A stretch of DNA of 48,110 nt from Clostridiales bacterium (GTDB lineage: Bacteria; Bacillota; Clostridia; Lachnospirales; Lachnospiraceae): assembly GCA_029007845.1 (NCBI GenBank), contig JAQXIP010000026.1:1-48110 (forward strand), in the 5' to 3' direction. Shown here piece by piece: positions 16,499 to 25,995 of the stretch; within the stretch, counting starts at the first letter, position 1; every line of letters starts with the position of its first letter. The notes under the pieces are model-generated. The model was not told where the DNA came from and did not search any database. It worked only from the letters and a program-made list of their open reading frames with translations. Position numbers and translations under genes: made by a program.

Positions 16499-17715
16499 AA
16501 CAAAAGCATTCTGCCAAGTTTCCAAAGACAATCAGAGAAGCAAGCCCGTTCCACAGTTTCATCAGCGAGAACCGGAACACTTCCAATCTGTTTTTCCTTA
16601 TAATAAAAGCAAATCTCTCCTACCTTTTTTCCTTTTTTTACCGGAGCCTCTATGCTCTTATGATATCTGTTTTTTTTCACAATCTCAGACGGTGTTTCTC
16701 CCTTACACAGATAGGAGAAATCCCCTTGGGCTTTTGTGAGCAGCGTATCCTTCTTACCATTTTTCACTGGGAGAAGCTCCTGGGTTTTTCCATCAAGCTT
16801 CACCTTATAGATCTGATAGTTTGCAAATCCATAATCCATTAATTTTGCCACATCCTGAGTCCGTTCCTTTGACGTAGGAGCACCCATAACTACCGCAATC
16901 AGATCCATATCATCTCTTCTTGCCGTAGCGCTGATACAGTACATCGCTTTGCTGGTAAAACCAGTTTTTAAGCCGGTTGCACCATTATAATATTTTAAAA
17001 ATTTATTGGTATTGGCAAGACCAAACTCCGATTTCCCCCGTTTCGTTACATGGTAAATCGAATCCATCCAGATCATAGAATATTGAAATACCGACGGATG
17101 AGCCGTGATAAGCTCCCGGCTCATAAGAGAAATATCACGGGGCGTAGTCACATGTCCATCTGCCTCAAGTCCGCAGGCATTTTTAAAGGTTGTATGGTTC
17201 ATCCCTAACTGCCTAGCTTTCTCATTCATACATTTCACAAACGCCTCTTCACTCCCGGCAATATGCTCTCCCATGGCAACCGCAGCATCATTTCCCGAAG
17301 AAATAATAATGCATTTGATCATATCCTCCACCGTCTGGGTTTCCCCAGGTTCAAAAAAACACTGGGAGCCTCCCATGGATGCGGCATGTTCACTCACCGT
17401 TACCGTGTCCGAAAGCTTCACTTTTCCGGAATCAATTGCTTCAAATGCAAGCAGTAACGTCATTACTTTTGTCACACTGGCTGGTTCTCTCACTTCATCT
17501 GCATTTTTTTCAAAAAGAACAGTTCCTGTAGATGCCTCCACAAGAATTGCCGCAGGTGCGGTAAGAGAAATGCTGGATGACGGTTCATCTGCTGTTGCCT
17601 GATTTTCTTTTTCCTCTGTAGTCTGGGCAGATCCGATACTAACATTTCCCCAAAAAACAGCAAAAGAAACCAGAACACTTAAGAGGACTATATAACCTTT
17701 CCATTTGCCGGACAT
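16495..17715 (-). CDS. dacF: D-alanyl-D-alanine carboxypeptidase (low-molecular-weight PBP, DacF/PBP5 type)
   Basis: Exported serine peptidase trimming the terminal D-Ala from peptidoglycan stem peptides. A signal peptide/anchor spans about 7-30. Catalytic motifs are intact: S80-x2-K83 in PASVTK, S140-G-N142 in IISSGNDA, and K250-T-G252 in GLKTGFTSKAM. A PBP5-type C-terminal beta domain follows (about 300-385). GGAG lies 7 nt before the ATG. The last residues are encoded at the edge of the 216-bp palindrome, whose terminal GTTAC supplies the stop, so the native C-terminus may have been replaced. Spore-cortex versus vegetative role cannot be decided from sequence. Confidence 0.93.
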   Translation of the reverse strand: MSGKWKGYIVLLSVLVSFAVFWGNVSIGSAQTTEEKENQATADEPSSSISLTAPAAILVEASTGTVLFEKNADEVREPASVTKVMTLLLAFEAIDSGKVKLSDTVTVSEHAASMGGSQCFFEPGETQTVEDMIKCIIISSGNDAAVAMGEHIAGSEEAFVKCMNEKARQLGMNHTTFKNACGLEADGHVTTPRDISLMSRELITAHPSVFQYSMIWMDSIYHVTKRGKSEFGLANTNKFLKYYNGATGLKTGFTSKAMYCISATARRDDMDLIAVVMGAPTSKERTQDVAKLMDYGFANYQIYKVKLDGKTQELLPVKNGKKDTLLTKAQGDFSYLCKGETPSEIVKKNRYHKSIEAPVKKGKKVGEICFYYKEKQIGSVPVLADETVERACFSDCLWKLGRMLLL

Positions 17716-17788
17716 GCGGTCACTCCAAACAATTCTTTATTCATATATAGCCTTTTTTTCATGAAATATGACCGCTTTCCGCATTTTT

Positions 17789-18136
17789 TCAAAAAGAATA
17801 AATCATCACTCCAAGGATAATAAGAAAAAGACCTGCCAGTTTTTTCCCTTTTACCGTTTCTTTCAAAAAGAATACACCTAACACCGTCACAAAAAGATAT
17901 CCCATCGACTCTAAGATTGCTCCCATGGATAACGGTACATGCCGGTAGGCGATCACCGTTATAAACGAAGAAGCCAGAAACAACCCATAAGCAGTTATCA
18001 CACGAGGATTCATATATTCTTTTATTTTGCTGTTATACGTCTTATTTGCACTTGTTTTTAATAGAATCTGCGAGATCGAAGCAATTAAAACAGAGCACAG
18101 ATAGATTCCCGAAAAAATAAGTTTCTCATTCATCAT
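17789..18136 (-). CDS. EamA/SMR-like four-helix transporter subunit (second of pair)
   Basis: 115 aa with four hydrophobic helices and the motif PLSMGAILESMGYLFVTVLG, plus FFLKETVKGKKLAGLFLIILGV, typical of half-size EamA/DMT-superfamily proteins. It overlaps the preceding gene by 11 bases (18126-18136). Paired half-transporters of this kind work as heterodimers in the family, for example EbrAB or ArnEF. Substrate is unknown. The gene precedes dacF on the same strand with a 73-nt gap. Confidence 0.82.
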   Translation of the reverse strand: MMNEKLIFSGIYLCSVLIASISQILLKTSANKTYNSKIKEYMNPRVITAYGLFLASSFITVIAYRHVPLSMGAILESMGYLFVTVLGVFFLKETVKGKKLAGLFLIILGVMIYSF

Positions 18137-18479
18137 TTGTCACCACCAGATATACCCCAATAAACACAAAAACAGAGCCTGCAATTTGTTTTAACGTAAT
18201 CGCTTCGTGAAAGAAAAAACTTCCCCAGATCATACTCCATATAATCACCACGGACTTATTCGCAAATGCAGTCGTCAGAGGCATTTTTTTCAAGATCTGC
18301 TGCCACAGCAGGGCATAGACAAACAGATTCAGCAGTACCAATCCATAAAAAAAGCACCATTTTATGGAAAACACATCCTGCCTGGCAGCCATTTTATTCG
18401 CAATTCCTCCCAGAGAGTATAAAAAAAGAATCCCATGCAGGAGGATCAAATATTTGATTGAACGTTCTTTCTTTTCCAT
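18126..18479 (-). CDS. EamA/SMR-like four-helix transporter subunit (first of pair)
   Basis: 117 aa with four predicted helices. PLTTAFANKSVVIIWSMIWG and FFFHEAITLKQIAGSVFVFI correspond to the conserved half-repeat of drug/metabolite transporters. GAGGG lies about 7 nt before the ATG. It overlaps the next gene, and together the two approximate one full-length eight-helix EamA transporter split in two. An exporter of a lipid-linked or amphipathic compound is possible but unproven. Confidence 0.82.
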   Translation of the reverse strand: MEKKERSIKYLILLHGILFLYSLGGIANKMAARQDVFSIKWCFFYGLVLLNLFVYALLWQQILKKMPLTTAFANKSVVIIWSMIWGSFFFHEAITLKQIAGSVFVFIGVYLVVTNDE

Positions 18480-18588
18480 TCCGTTTCCCTCTTTTTGAAA
18501 TCTGTAACCTAGATTATTCTATCATAAGCAGCTCCCTGTTACAATTTTTATTTTCGAACTGTTAAGAAGGTGCAGTTACTTTTTTCTA

Positions 18589-18617
18589 TTGACGGAATTT
18601 CGCAATTCAGATAAACT
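18589..18617 (+). promoter_or_regulatory. Probable promoter of the DAHP synthase gene
   Basis: TTGACG (18589-18594), 17-bp spacer, TAAACT (18612-18617). The leader to the ATG is about 60 nt and shows no recognisable riboswitch or T-box. Confidence 0.55.
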
Positions 18618-18683
18618 TACTATGGTGTTACCTATTCAACGATTCGGATAAAAAGAAAAAAAGTTACAAGGAGTGATTATTTC

Positions 18684-19712
18684 ATGAGTTTTCAATATGT
18701 AAAGGAAGCGCCTTCACCAGAAGAAATCATAAAACAATTTCCATTACCAGAAGAACATAAGAAGTGGAAAGAACAGAAAGACCGGGAGATCGCCCGGATT
18801 TTTACCGGAGAATCCGGCAAATTTATCGTAATTATCGGACCATGTTCTGCAGATAACGAAGATGCGGTATGTGATTATGTAAACCGGCTTGCTGCCCTGC
18901 AGGAAAAAGTGGATGACAAACTGCTGATTATTCCAAGAATTTATACCAATAAGCCAAGAACGACAGGAGAAGGATACAAAGGAATGGTTCACCAGCCAGA
19001 TCCTGAAAAAGCCCCTGATCTTTGTGAAGGTCTGATTGCAATTCGGAAAATGCACCTCCGTGCGATTTCCGAAACCGGGTTATTTGCAGCAGACGAAATG
19101 TTATATCCGGAAAACTACGAATATCTGTCTGATGTACTCTCCTATGTTGCCATCGGAGCCAGATCCGTGGAAAACCAGCAGCACCGTCTTACGGTAAGCG
19201 GAATTGATGTCCCATGTGGTATGAAAAATCCTACAAGCGGTGACCTTTCCGTTATGATGAATTCCTGCATAGCCGCCCAGTCCGGGCATACGTATCTGTA
19301 CCGGGGTTATGAGGTAAAAACAAGTGGAAACCCGCTGACTCACACCATCCTTCGTGGTGCCGTTAACGACCGGGGACAAAGCATCTCCAATTATCATTAT
19401 GAAAACATTATGCGGGTACACAAAATGTATGAAAATCTGGACTTAGCAAACCCTGCAATCATCATAGATGCCAATCATGCAAACTCTGGAAAATTATATT
19501 ACGAACAGCCGCGTATTGTTGAAGAAATCCTGCATAACCGCCGTATTAATGACACCATTCACAATCTGGTAAAAGGCGTTATGATCGAAAGTTATATTGA
19601 ATCCGGAAATCAGAAAATCCACGACCATGTTTACGGAAAATCCATTACCGACCCTTGTCTTGGCTGGAGCGAAACCGAAAAACTTCTTTACCGTATGGCA
19701 GACCTGGTATAA
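18684..19712 (+). CDS. aroF: 3-deoxy-7-phosphoheptulonate synthase (type I DAHP synthase)
   Basis: First step of the shikimate pathway: phosphoenolpyruvate plus erythrose 4-phosphate gives DAHP. Family signatures: GPCSADN with metal ligand C54, PRIYTNKPRTTGEGYKG for the phosphate sites, GARSVENQQHR, and IIDANHANSGK. Length 342 aa matches the E. coli AroF/AroG/AroH type rather than the Bacillus chorismate-mutase fusion. GGAG lies 10 nt before the ATG. The gene stands alone, with its own promoter and a strong terminator, and its last 25 bases overlap the convergent spoIIM frame. Feedback specificity cannot be read from sequence. Confidence 0.95.
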   Translation: MSFQYVKEAPSPEEIIKQFPLPEEHKKWKEQKDREIARIFTGESGKFIVIIGPCSADNEDAVCDYVNRLAALQEKVDDKLLIIPRIYTNKPRTTGEGYKGMVHQPDPEKAPDLCEGLIAIRKMHLRAISETGLFAADEMLYPENYEYLSDVLSYVAIGARSVENQQHRLTVSGIDVPCGMKNPTSGDLSVMMNSCIAAQSGHTYLYRGYEVKTSGNPLTHTILRGAVNDRGQSISNYHYENIMRVHKMYENLDLANPAIIIDANHANSGKLYYEQPRIVEEILHNRRINDTIHNLVKGVMIESYIESGNQKIHDHVYGKSITDPCLGWSETEKLLYRMADLV

Positions 19713-20296
19713 AAATAGCTCTCTAGAAGACAGCAGCCGAGAAAGAACAGAAAATGGAACAGAAACGCAGGAATCATTTTTCCTGCGTTTTTCTTTTTTA
19801 GACGGATCCTCTCTTCCATGATACGGTGATTATTGAGATATAGTATGGTCTCTACGTACAAGAGTAGATAGGCCGAGAAAATAAGCCCCCGGTCTCTTAA
19901 GTACAGAAGGAACCCTTTTAATCCATAATTTCCTGCATAAAAAGAAAGAAGAATCCCCTGCATATATCCATATTTGATTGACAAGAATCCCTCATAAGGA
20001 TATTTCCAGATCGTTACTGCAAAGATCCAGATAAGAAGATAGGTTTCCACCCGCTTCAAACTAATATAAAAAAACATCTGCATGATAGGAACGGAAACCG
20101 ATGCTTCTGTTTCGAGTGCCTGAAATAATCCGGCTCCAATCTCGGAAAAAAGCACCCGGTTCTTAGATGCAAGCAGATTTCCTGATAACAGTCCTGCTAA
20201 AAGTGCAAAGGTTCCCATAAAAAGAAGACACGTAAGCTCCCGCCTGGTTTTTTTCTCTAATGTCAACCGCTTCATAGAATGCCTCTGGACAATCAT
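19688..20296 (-). CDS. spoIIM: Stage II sporulation protein M family (SpoIIM)
   Basis: Integral membrane protein, 202 aa, with about five hydrophobic segments and the family-like glycine-rich part MQGILLSFYAGNYGLKGFLL. Known SpoIIM works with SpoIID and SpoIIP in engulfment. The adjacent Nudix hydrolase reproduces the nudF-spoIIM neighbourhood of Bacillus, which supports the call. ATG at 20296 has a weak site; ATG at 20275 has GAGG 6 nt upstream and is an alternative (195 aa). The last 40 codons contain the aroF terminator and then overlap aroF by 25 bases; the encoded FLFHFLFFLGCCLLE still makes a good membrane helix. Sequence similarity is weaker than the context. Confidence 0.75.
   Translation of the reverse strand: MIVQRHSMKRLTLEKKTRRELTCLLFMGTFALLAGLLSGNLLASKNRVLFSEIGAGLFQALETEASVSVPIMQMFFYISLKRVETYLLIWIFAVTIWKYPYEGFLSIKYGYMQGILLSFYAGNYGLKGFLLYLRDRGLIFSAYLLLYVETILYLNNHRIMEERIRLKKKNAGKMIPAFLFHFLFFLGCCLLESYFYTRSAIR
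19764..19799 (+). terminator. Rho-independent terminator of aroF, inside spoIIM
   Basis: AACGCAGGAA (19764-19773) pairs perfectly with TTCCTGCGTT (19780-19789), followed by TTTCTTTTTT. It lies in the antisense of the spoIIM coding region, encoding part of its final helix. Confidence 0.85.
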
Positions 20297-20329
20297 GATT
20301 TCACTTTCTATTCTATGAGCGACCCAAAA

Positions 20330-20881
20330 TCATTTATTCCCAATTTTTCCACTCTGGCGTAAATGCTCAAATGCCATCAGTGCCGCCATTGTTTTTGAAT
20401 CCTGAATCTTTCCGCTAAGAACCATGGAAAGAAGTTCCGAGAGTTCATAGGCTTCCACATTCAGGTATTCCCCTTCATCGAGATGCTGGCTTGTCTTAAC
20501 TAGATCCGTTGCATAGTAAATCCCTATCTTTTCGTCGCAAAATGCAACGGTCGTATAAAGATCAAACAGATGAAATGCCTCCTTGGCATGATAACCGGTT
20601 TCCTCTTCAAGCTCACGCATGGCACAGATCTTCCGGTCTTCTCCCGGATTCAAGCCACCGGCCGGAATCTCCAGTGTAACCTGATCAATACACGGACGGC
20701 ACTGGCGTACCATCAATATTTTTCCATCCGGACGCACCGCTAACATAGCCGCTGCACCCGGATGTTCAATATAATCCCATTTTTTAATGCTTCCATCCGG
20801 AATCTTCATCTCATCGGTATAACAGGAGACAATCGCTCCTTTATGCTTTAATGTACGGGACATACGGGTATAACCTTCCAT
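20330..20881 (-). CDS. nudF: Nudix hydrolase, ADP-ribose pyrophosphatase type (NudF)
   Basis: Hydrolyses ADP-ribose or related nucleoside diphosphates. The Nudix box is complete: G75, E81, then R89-E90-L-x-E93-E94-x-G96. AAMLAVRPDGKILMVRQ and TLEIPAGGLNPGE are typical of ADP-ribose-specific members. GGAGG lies 6 nt before the ATG; 183 aa is normal. It is followed by spoIIM and preceded by proC on the same strand with gaps near 30 bp, suggesting one transcript. Confidence 0.9.
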   Translation of the reverse strand: MEGYTRMSRTLKHKGAIVSCYTDEMKIPDGSIKKWDYIEHPGAAAMLAVRPDGKILMVRQCRPCIDQVTLEIPAGGLNPGEDRKICAMRELEEETGYHAKEAFHLFDLYTTVAFCDEKIGIYYATDLVKTSQHLDEGEYLNVEAYELSELLSMVLSGKIQDSKTMAALMAFEHLRQSGKIGNK

Positions 20882-20908
20882 AACACACCTCCAGATAAAA
20901 TCAATCCT

Positions 20909-21706
20909 TTATTTGATTGAGACCGTCTTTTCATAACAGGCATCTCCTGCCTTTAATACCGCATTGCGGAAGCCTTCTTCCTCTAACGCGGCTACCGCCT
21001 GGATGGTTGTTCCTCCCGGGGAACATACCTGGTCTTTTAATACTCCAGGATGAAGCCCGGTTTCCAGCACCATCTTCGCCGCTCCAAGCACCGTCTGCGC
21101 TGCGAAGGTATAAGCCTGTGTTCTTGGAATTCCATACTTTACTGCACTGTCAGCCAGAGCTTCAATGAACAGATATACATATGCCGGAGAACTTCCGCTG
21201 GCACACACAACTGCATTCATCAGTTTTTCCGGAACAACCTGGCAGACTCCGAAGGAATTAAAAAAATCAATCACCGTATTTTTCTCTTCTTCGGTATAAG
21301 TATCTTCCGAAAAACAAACTCCGGACATTGCTTCCTTCACAAGTGCCGGTGTATTTGGCATGGCACGGACAACCCGCACCTTCCCTCCAAGGCTTTCCTT
21401 GACCGATTCCGTCGTGATTCCCGGTGCAATGGAGATCACAATCTGCTGGCTATTTACAGTCTCTTTGATCTCTTCTAAAACTTCCGGGTACACCTGTGGT
21501 TTTACGGCTAATACAATATACTCTGCCTGCTCAGCCAGTTCCTTGTTATCTTTGCAAAACAAAATCCCCGTTTTCTCTTTTACTTCTTCCTTGCGCTCCA
21601 TTCTTTTGCAGGAAAACAAAAGCTCTTTTGTCCCATATACTTCTTTCGCACCTGACAGCATGGCAAATCCCATATTTCCCATGCCTATAAATCCAAATCT
21701 TGCCAC
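20909..21706 (-). CDS. proC: Pyrroline-5-carboxylate reductase
   Basis: Last step of proline synthesis, reducing pyrroline-5-carboxylate with NAD(P)H. The Rossmann motif is GFIGMGNMG at the N-terminus; the C-terminal dimer domain shows CASGSSPAYVYLFIEA and CSPGGTTIQAVAAL. Start is decided by AAGGAGG 9 nt before the GTG at 21706 (MARFGFIGMGN, 265 aa). An ATG at 21727 overlaps that ribosome site and is unlikely to be used. Upstream, positions 21728-21798 contain an inverted pair (CCCCAAGTG / CACCTGGGG), perhaps a terminator for the aspartate aminotransferase gene. Confidence 0.94.
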   Translation of the reverse strand: MARFGFIGMGNMGFAMLSGAKEVYGTKELLFSCKRMERKEEVKEKTGILFCKDNKELAEQAEYIVLAVKPQVYPEVLEEIKETVNSQQIVISIAPGITTESVKESLGGKVRVVRAMPNTPALVKEAMSGVCFSEDTYTEEEKNTVIDFFNSFGVCQVVPEKLMNAVVCASGSSPAYVYLFIEALADSAVKYGIPRTQAYTFAAQTVLGAAKMVLETGLHPGVLKDQVCSPGGTTIQAVAALEEEGFRNAVLKAGDACYEKTVSIK

Positions 21707-21798
21707 CGCCGTATTCCTCCTTTTCATAAAAAGTTCCCCAAGTGCTTCCTGCCTGTTATAGCCTGGCAGTCACACCTGGGGGACAGATAAAACGTTTT

Positions 21799-22998
21799 TT
21801 ACTGTAATTCCTTTAAAAATGCTTCAATCCGGTCTAATCCTTTTTCAATCTGCTCAATAGAGATTGCATAGGACAGACGGATGTGATCCGGGTAACCGAA
21901 ATCTCCACATGGGACAACAGCAACATTATATTCGTTAATCAGAATTTCTCCGATTTGTGCTACTTCCTCAATCTTCTGGCCTTTATAAGATTTTGAGAGC
22001 ACTTCGCTGACATCTACGAATACATAAAATGCCCCCTGTGGCTCTAATGCGGAAATATATGGCATCTGCTGAATGCGTTCATACATATATTTTCTTCTCT
22101 TATTAAATTCCGCTTTCATTGTCTCCACCGTATCCTGAGGACCGGTTAATGCCTCTAATGCCGCTTTCTGGGCAATGGAGTTCGGATTGGATGTCTGATG
22201 GGACTGAACGCTTCCCATTAATTTTGCGATCTCAACAGAAGAAGCGGTATAACCGATTCTCCATCCGGTCATAGCATAGCTTTTTGACAATCCGCTGCAG
22301 GTAATCGTCCGTTTATAAATATCTTCTCCAAAGGAAGCAATGCTCACATGTTTTTCAGAACCATAAGTCAGATATTCATACATCTCATCTGCAACTACAT
22401 AAAAATCTTTTTCGATGGCTACCTGTGCAATGGCACGAAGTTCTTCTTCAGAATAAAGCATTCCGGTTGGATTGCTTGGAGTATTTATAACAAGCGCTTT
22501 TGTTTTATCCGTACAGGCTTTCCTGATCTGGTCAGCCGTTACTTTATAATTATCTTCTTTTGTGGACATCACAAATACCGGCGTACCTCCTGCCAGCTTC
22601 ACAATCTCCGGATAGCTAAGCCAGTATGGCCCCGGGATAATCACTTCATCACCCGGATTCAGAATCGCACTAAAAATATTCGTCAGGGAATGTTTTCCAC
22701 CATTGCTGATTACAATCTGGTTTGGTTCATAATGTAAGTGATTAAACGATTCCAGCTTTTTGCAGATTGCTTCCTTTAATTCATTGGTTCCGGAAGCAGG
22801 AGTATATTTTGTAAATCCGTCATGGATTGCCTTCACAGCTGCTTCGCAAATATTATCCGGTGTATTGAAATCCGGTTCACCTGCGCCAAATCCAACGACA
22901 TCTTTTCCCTGTGCTTTCAGTTCCTTTGCCTTCGCAGTAATCGCCAGTGTTGAAGACGGTTTCACTGCCTGGGCCTTTTTCGATAATGTTAATGACAT
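21799..22998 (-). CDS. aspC: Aspartate-type class I aminotransferase
   Basis: Pyridoxal-phosphate enzyme of the aspartate aminotransferase Ib type (close in pattern to Bacillus AspB). From the ATG at 22998: GAGEPDFNTPDNI, NTPSNPTG, ADEMYEYLTYG, Schiff-base K239 in SGLSKSYAMTGWRIGY, and IRLSYAIS with the carboxylate-binding Arg. Length 399 aa. AAGGTGG lies about 9 nt before this ATG; a frame extending to 23097 starts upstream of the promoter and is rejected. It transaminates aspartate/oxaloacetate, and possibly prephenate as some Ib enzymes do. Confidence 0.92.
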   Translation of the reverse strand: MSLTLSKKAQAVKPSSTLAITAKAKELKAQGKDVVGFGAGEPDFNTPDNICEAAVKAIHDGFTKYTPASGTNELKEAICKKLESFNHLHYEPNQIVISNGGKHSLTNIFSAILNPGDEVIIPGPYWLSYPEIVKLAGGTPVFVMSTKEDNYKVTADQIRKACTDKTKALVINTPSNPTGMLYSEEELRAIAQVAIEKDFYVVADEMYEYLTYGSEKHVSIASFGEDIYKRTITCSGLSKSYAMTGWRIGYTASSVEIAKLMGSVQSHQTSNPNSIAQKAALEALTGPQDTVETMKAEFNKRRKYMYERIQQMPYISALEPQGAFYVFVDVSEVLSKSYKGQKIEEVAQIGEILINEYNVAVVPCGDFGYPDHIRLSYAISIEQIEKGLDRIEAFLKELQ

Positions 22999-23032
22999 AA
23001 TTGTGCACCACCTTGTTTGCTTTTTTCCTACC

Positions 23033-23061
23033 ATTCTAATATAAGTGTTTTCATTTTGCAA
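23033..23061 (-). promoter_or_regulatory. Promoter of the aspartate aminotransferase gene
   Basis: Minus strand TTGCAA (23061-23056), 17-bp spacer, TAGAAT (23038-23033). It lies upstream of the MATE stop region, 35 bp before the chosen ATG. Confidence 0.6.
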
Positions 23062-23069
23062 GTACCGGA

Positions 23070-24491
23070 TTATGATCTCGTTACATTTGTAAGCCACTTC
23101 TTACTCCGATACCGATAGATACAAAGAGGAATTTTAAACAATTCATCACTCATAAGCAGCACATATACTGCCCGAACTGGCAGCTTCCAGACAAATGCCG
23201 CCAAAGCCCCAAGAATAATGGAGCACCCCCACATTGTGGACACATCGATGAACAGCCCGAAACGGGTATCTCCCCCACCACGGAAAATTCCCACTACAAA
23301 CGTAGTGTTAAACGACTGCGCCAGCATATAATAAGACATGACAAACAACATAAAAACCAGATATTCATTTGCGTTCTCGGTCAAATGCAGGAAATGGGTT
23401 ATGACCGGAATCAGAATAAGTATCAGGCTCATTCCAGACACACCAGCGAGAGCAGACATTCCAATAAGCCTTTTGGAATATAAAACGGCTTTCTTTTCCT
23501 CTCCTGCACCAATCGTTTTTCCAATCATAATGGCGGCTGCATTCGCAATCCCAAGGGCAATTACCATGGCAAGCTGCCGAACAACCTGAGCTACGGAAGA
23601 AGCCGCTACCGCTGCCTGCCCCAGATGGCCGATAATGGCTGCATTTGCCGAATATCCTCCCCCCCACATCAGTTCATTTAATGTAACCGGCACTGAATAA
23701 TGAATAAAATCCTTTAATAAAACCGGATCATGGGAACCAGCCCCAATACAGGACCATCGGATCCGGACCGAGTGGTTCCAAAAAAAGGCATAGAAAAGAA
23801 CCAACAGCAGTTCCACTCCTCTGGCAAGCACCGTTGCCAAAGCTGCACCAACAATGCCCATAGCAGGAATGGTGGCAAATCCAAAAATAAACAGGGCGTT
23901 AAACACAATATTCAGGCACAAGGATATAAAATACACAATCGTGGAAATAAACACCCGTTCCACACTTCGCATAATGTTCAGATAGGACATGGTAATTCCC
24001 GTAAATAAGAACGACACTGACACAACCCTTAAATACCGGACTCCTTCTCGTATAACCTCCTGATCGGATGTGAATATGCGCATCAGATAACCCGGAATAA
24101 ACATCCCAAGCAAAGAAAAAATGGCAGACACACAAAAGGCAATCTTAAGTGTTAACCCCAATACTTTTTCAATCATAGGAACATCCTGTTTTCCCCAATA
24201 CTGGGCAGTCAGTACACATGCCCCAGATGTCAGTCCGAAAAAAAGCAGATTCAGGACAAAGGGAACCTGCCCTGCCAGAGAAGCCCCGGATAACACCGTT
24301 TCCCCGACTTTTCCAAGCATAATTACATCTGCAGCACTCACTCCCACATTGATCAGATTCTGCACCGCTAAGGGCAGAATAAGGCGCAGGACATTTTTAT
24401 AAAATTCCCTGCGCGATTCTACAGATTCAACTTGATTCTTTTCCTTTAACAGATCACACCACCTCCTACTACATAGTCTCCCTGATAGCAT
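23070..24491 (-). CDS. MATE family efflux transporter
   Basis: Twelve-helix cation/drug antiporter of the NorM/DinF superfamily. Signs: [20 protein letters not shown] at the N-terminus, [16 protein letters not shown] closing the first half, and [19 protein letters not shown] opening the second half; [12 protein letters not shown] is a conserved MATE motif. The start is unusual: the first ATG (24491) is inside mnmA without a ribosome site, while AGGAGG within the last mnmA codons lies 9 nt before a CTG at 24452. Either way the gene overlaps mnmA and is the last gene of the rrf2-nifS-nifU-mnmA transcript. Substrate unknown. Confidence 0.9.
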   Translation of the reverse strand: MLSGRLCSRRWCDLLKEKNQVESVESRREFYKNVLRLILPLAVQNLINVGVSAADVIMLGKVGETVLSGASLAGQVPFVLNLLFFGLTSGACVLTAQYWGKQDVPMIEKVLGLTLKIAFCVSAIFSLLGMFIPGYLMRIFTSDQEVIREGVRYLRVVSVSFLFTGITMSYLNIMRSVERVFISTIVYFISLCLNIVFNALFIFGFATIPAMGIVGAALATVLARGVELLLVLFYAFFWNHSVRIRWSCIGAGSHDPVLLKDFIHYSVPVTLNELMWGGGYSANAAIIGHLGQAAVAASSVAQVVRQLAMVIALGIANAAAIMIGKTIGAGEEKKAVLYSKRLIGMSALAGVSGMSLILILIPVITHFLHLTENANEYLVFMLFVMSYYMLAQSFNTTFVVGIFRGGGDTRFGLFIDVSTMWGCSIILGALAAFVWKLPVRAVYVLLMSDELFKIPLCIYRYRSKKWLTNVTRS

Positions 24492-25531
24492 ACAAGAGCC
24501 TGTCCGGGTGTAATGGCACGAACCGGTTCCTCAAAAACGCATTCCAGGCAATCCTCTCCAGCCATGCGGATAACGGCTTTCTGTCCTGCGTGGGAATACC
24601 GGATTTTCGCCGTCACTTCCATCTCCTTCTCAAGAAATGGAATCGACATAAAATTAAGCTTTTTGGCATAGACAACCGTTCCAAATACATCTTCATTGTC
24701 CCCGACTACCACTTCATTTTGTTCCGGATGGATTGCGGTAACAAATACAGGCTTTCCAAGGGCAATTCCCAGTCCCTTTCTCTGCCCGATGGTATAATGA
24801 GCAATTCCCTTATGCTGTCCAAGCACATTTCCGTTTTTATCCACAAAATTTCCCGGAGTGAATGCACCAGAGCATCTACCGGTTCGTTTTAATTCCTGCT
24901 TAATAAAAGAGGCATAATCATTATCGGATACAAAACAGATCTCCTGGCTGTCCGGTTTGTGTGCCACGTTAAGACCAATCTTTGCTGCGATTTCCCGAAT
25001 CTCCTCTTTTGTATAATCGCCAACCGGCATGAGCGTATGTGAAAGCTGGTGCTGGGTTAGATTATACAAAGCATACGTCTGGTCTTTTGCCGATGCAGCT
25101 GATTTCTTTAACGTATATCTGCCATTATCAAGCTGTACTACCCGTGCATAATGACCTGTGGCAATATAGTCTGCACCGATGGCAAGGGAACGGTGGAGCA
25201 AAGATTCCCATTTCACATACCGGTTACAGGCAATACAAGGGTTAGGAGTCCTGGCCATAAGATATTCTTCCACAAAATAGTCAATCACATTTTTCTGGAA
25301 CGACTCTTTAAAATTCATGACATAATAGGGAATTCCAAGCTGGTTTGCCACCCTTCTTGCATCATCTACGGCTGAAAGTCCACAGCAGCCTCCTTCTTCC
25401 TGTTTTACCTCTTCTGCCTCATCCTGCCAGATCTGCATAGTGGCTCCGATCACCTCATATCCCTGCTCTTTTAAGAGATATGCGGCAACCGAAGAGTCCA
25501 CGCCTCCTGACATTCCAATGACAACCTTCAT
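24446..25531 (-). CDS. mnmA: tRNA-specific 2-thiouridylase MnmA
   Basis: Adds sulfur to U34 of tRNA-Lys, -Glu and -Gln. The PP-loop is [12 protein letters not shown] (6-17). Catalytic C102 in TPNPCIACN and C199 in SQEICFV take the same positions as in E. coli MnmA, so the persulfide mechanism is intact. GHYARV and [16 protein letters not shown] complete the family pattern. Length 361 aa is normal. Its ATG shares one base with the nifU stop (TGATG). Sulfur probably comes from NifS encoded two genes upstream. Confidence 0.97.
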   Translation of the reverse strand: MKVVIGMSGGVDSSVAAYLLKEQGYEVIGATMQIWQDEAEEVKQEEGGCCGLSAVDDARRVANQLGIPYYVMNFKESFQKNVIDYFVEEYLMARTPNPCIACNRYVKWESLLHRSLAIGADYIATGHYARVVQLDNGRYTLKKSAASAKDQTYALYNLTQHQLSHTLMPVGDYTKEEIREIAAKIGLNVAHKPDSQEICFVSDNDYASFIKQELKRTGRCSGAFTPGNFVDKNGNVLGQHKGIAHYTIGQRKGLGIALGKPVFVTAIHPEQNEVVVGDNEDVFGTVVYAKKLNFMSIPFLEKEMEVTAKIRYSHAGQKAVIRMAGEDCLECVFEEPVRAITPGQALVCYQGDYVVGGGVIC

Positions 25532-25974
25532 CAGTAATCTTCCTCTGGAGCTTCTTCTTTTTCACTAATATCATTTACCGGTTTTTCCAAGCCCTCAATC
25601 TTAATATGATGTTTCTCCGCATAATCCCATAATGCGGCATGAATAGCTTCTTCTGCCAGAAGGGAACAGTGAACTTTTACCGGCGGAAGTCCGTCTAATG
25701 CCTCCATAACAGCCTTGTTTGTCACTTCCAGCGCCTGCTGTACCGTCTTTCCTTTGACAAGCTCTGTAGCCATACTGCTTGTTGCCACAGCTGCGCCGCA
25801 GCCAAATGTTTTAAACTTACAATCTTGAATCACACCATTGTCATCGATATCCAGATACATTCTCATAATATCGCCGCATTTGGCATTGCCAACCGTTCCA
25901 ACTCCGCTGGCATTTTCAATCTCCCCTACGTTTCTCGGGTTGCTAAAGTGATCCATTACTTTTTCGCTGTACAT
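25531..25974 (-). CDS. nifU: Iron-sulfur cluster scaffold protein, NifU/IscU type
   Basis: Scaffold on which [2Fe-2S]/[4Fe-4S] clusters are assembled before transfer. Three conserved cysteines are C33 in GNAKCGD, C59 in TFGCGAAVA, and C103 in VKVHCSLL. The Asp two residues after the first Cys, typical of IscU, is present. An acidic C-terminal tail (about 130-147) is extra. The ATG at 25974 has GGAGG 8 nt upstream; an ATG at 25989 overlaps that site. It lies 21 nt after nifS and overlaps mnmA. Confidence 0.95.
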   Translation of the reverse strand: MYSEKVMDHFSNPRNVGEIENASGVGTVGNAKCGDIMRMYLDIDDNGVIQDCKFKTFGCGAAVATSSMATELVKGKTVQQALEVTNKAVMEALDGLPPVKVHCSLLAEEAIHAALWDYAEKHHIKIEGLEKPVNDISEKEEAPEEDY

Positions 25975-25995
25975 ATTGATTTCCTCCATTTTTTT

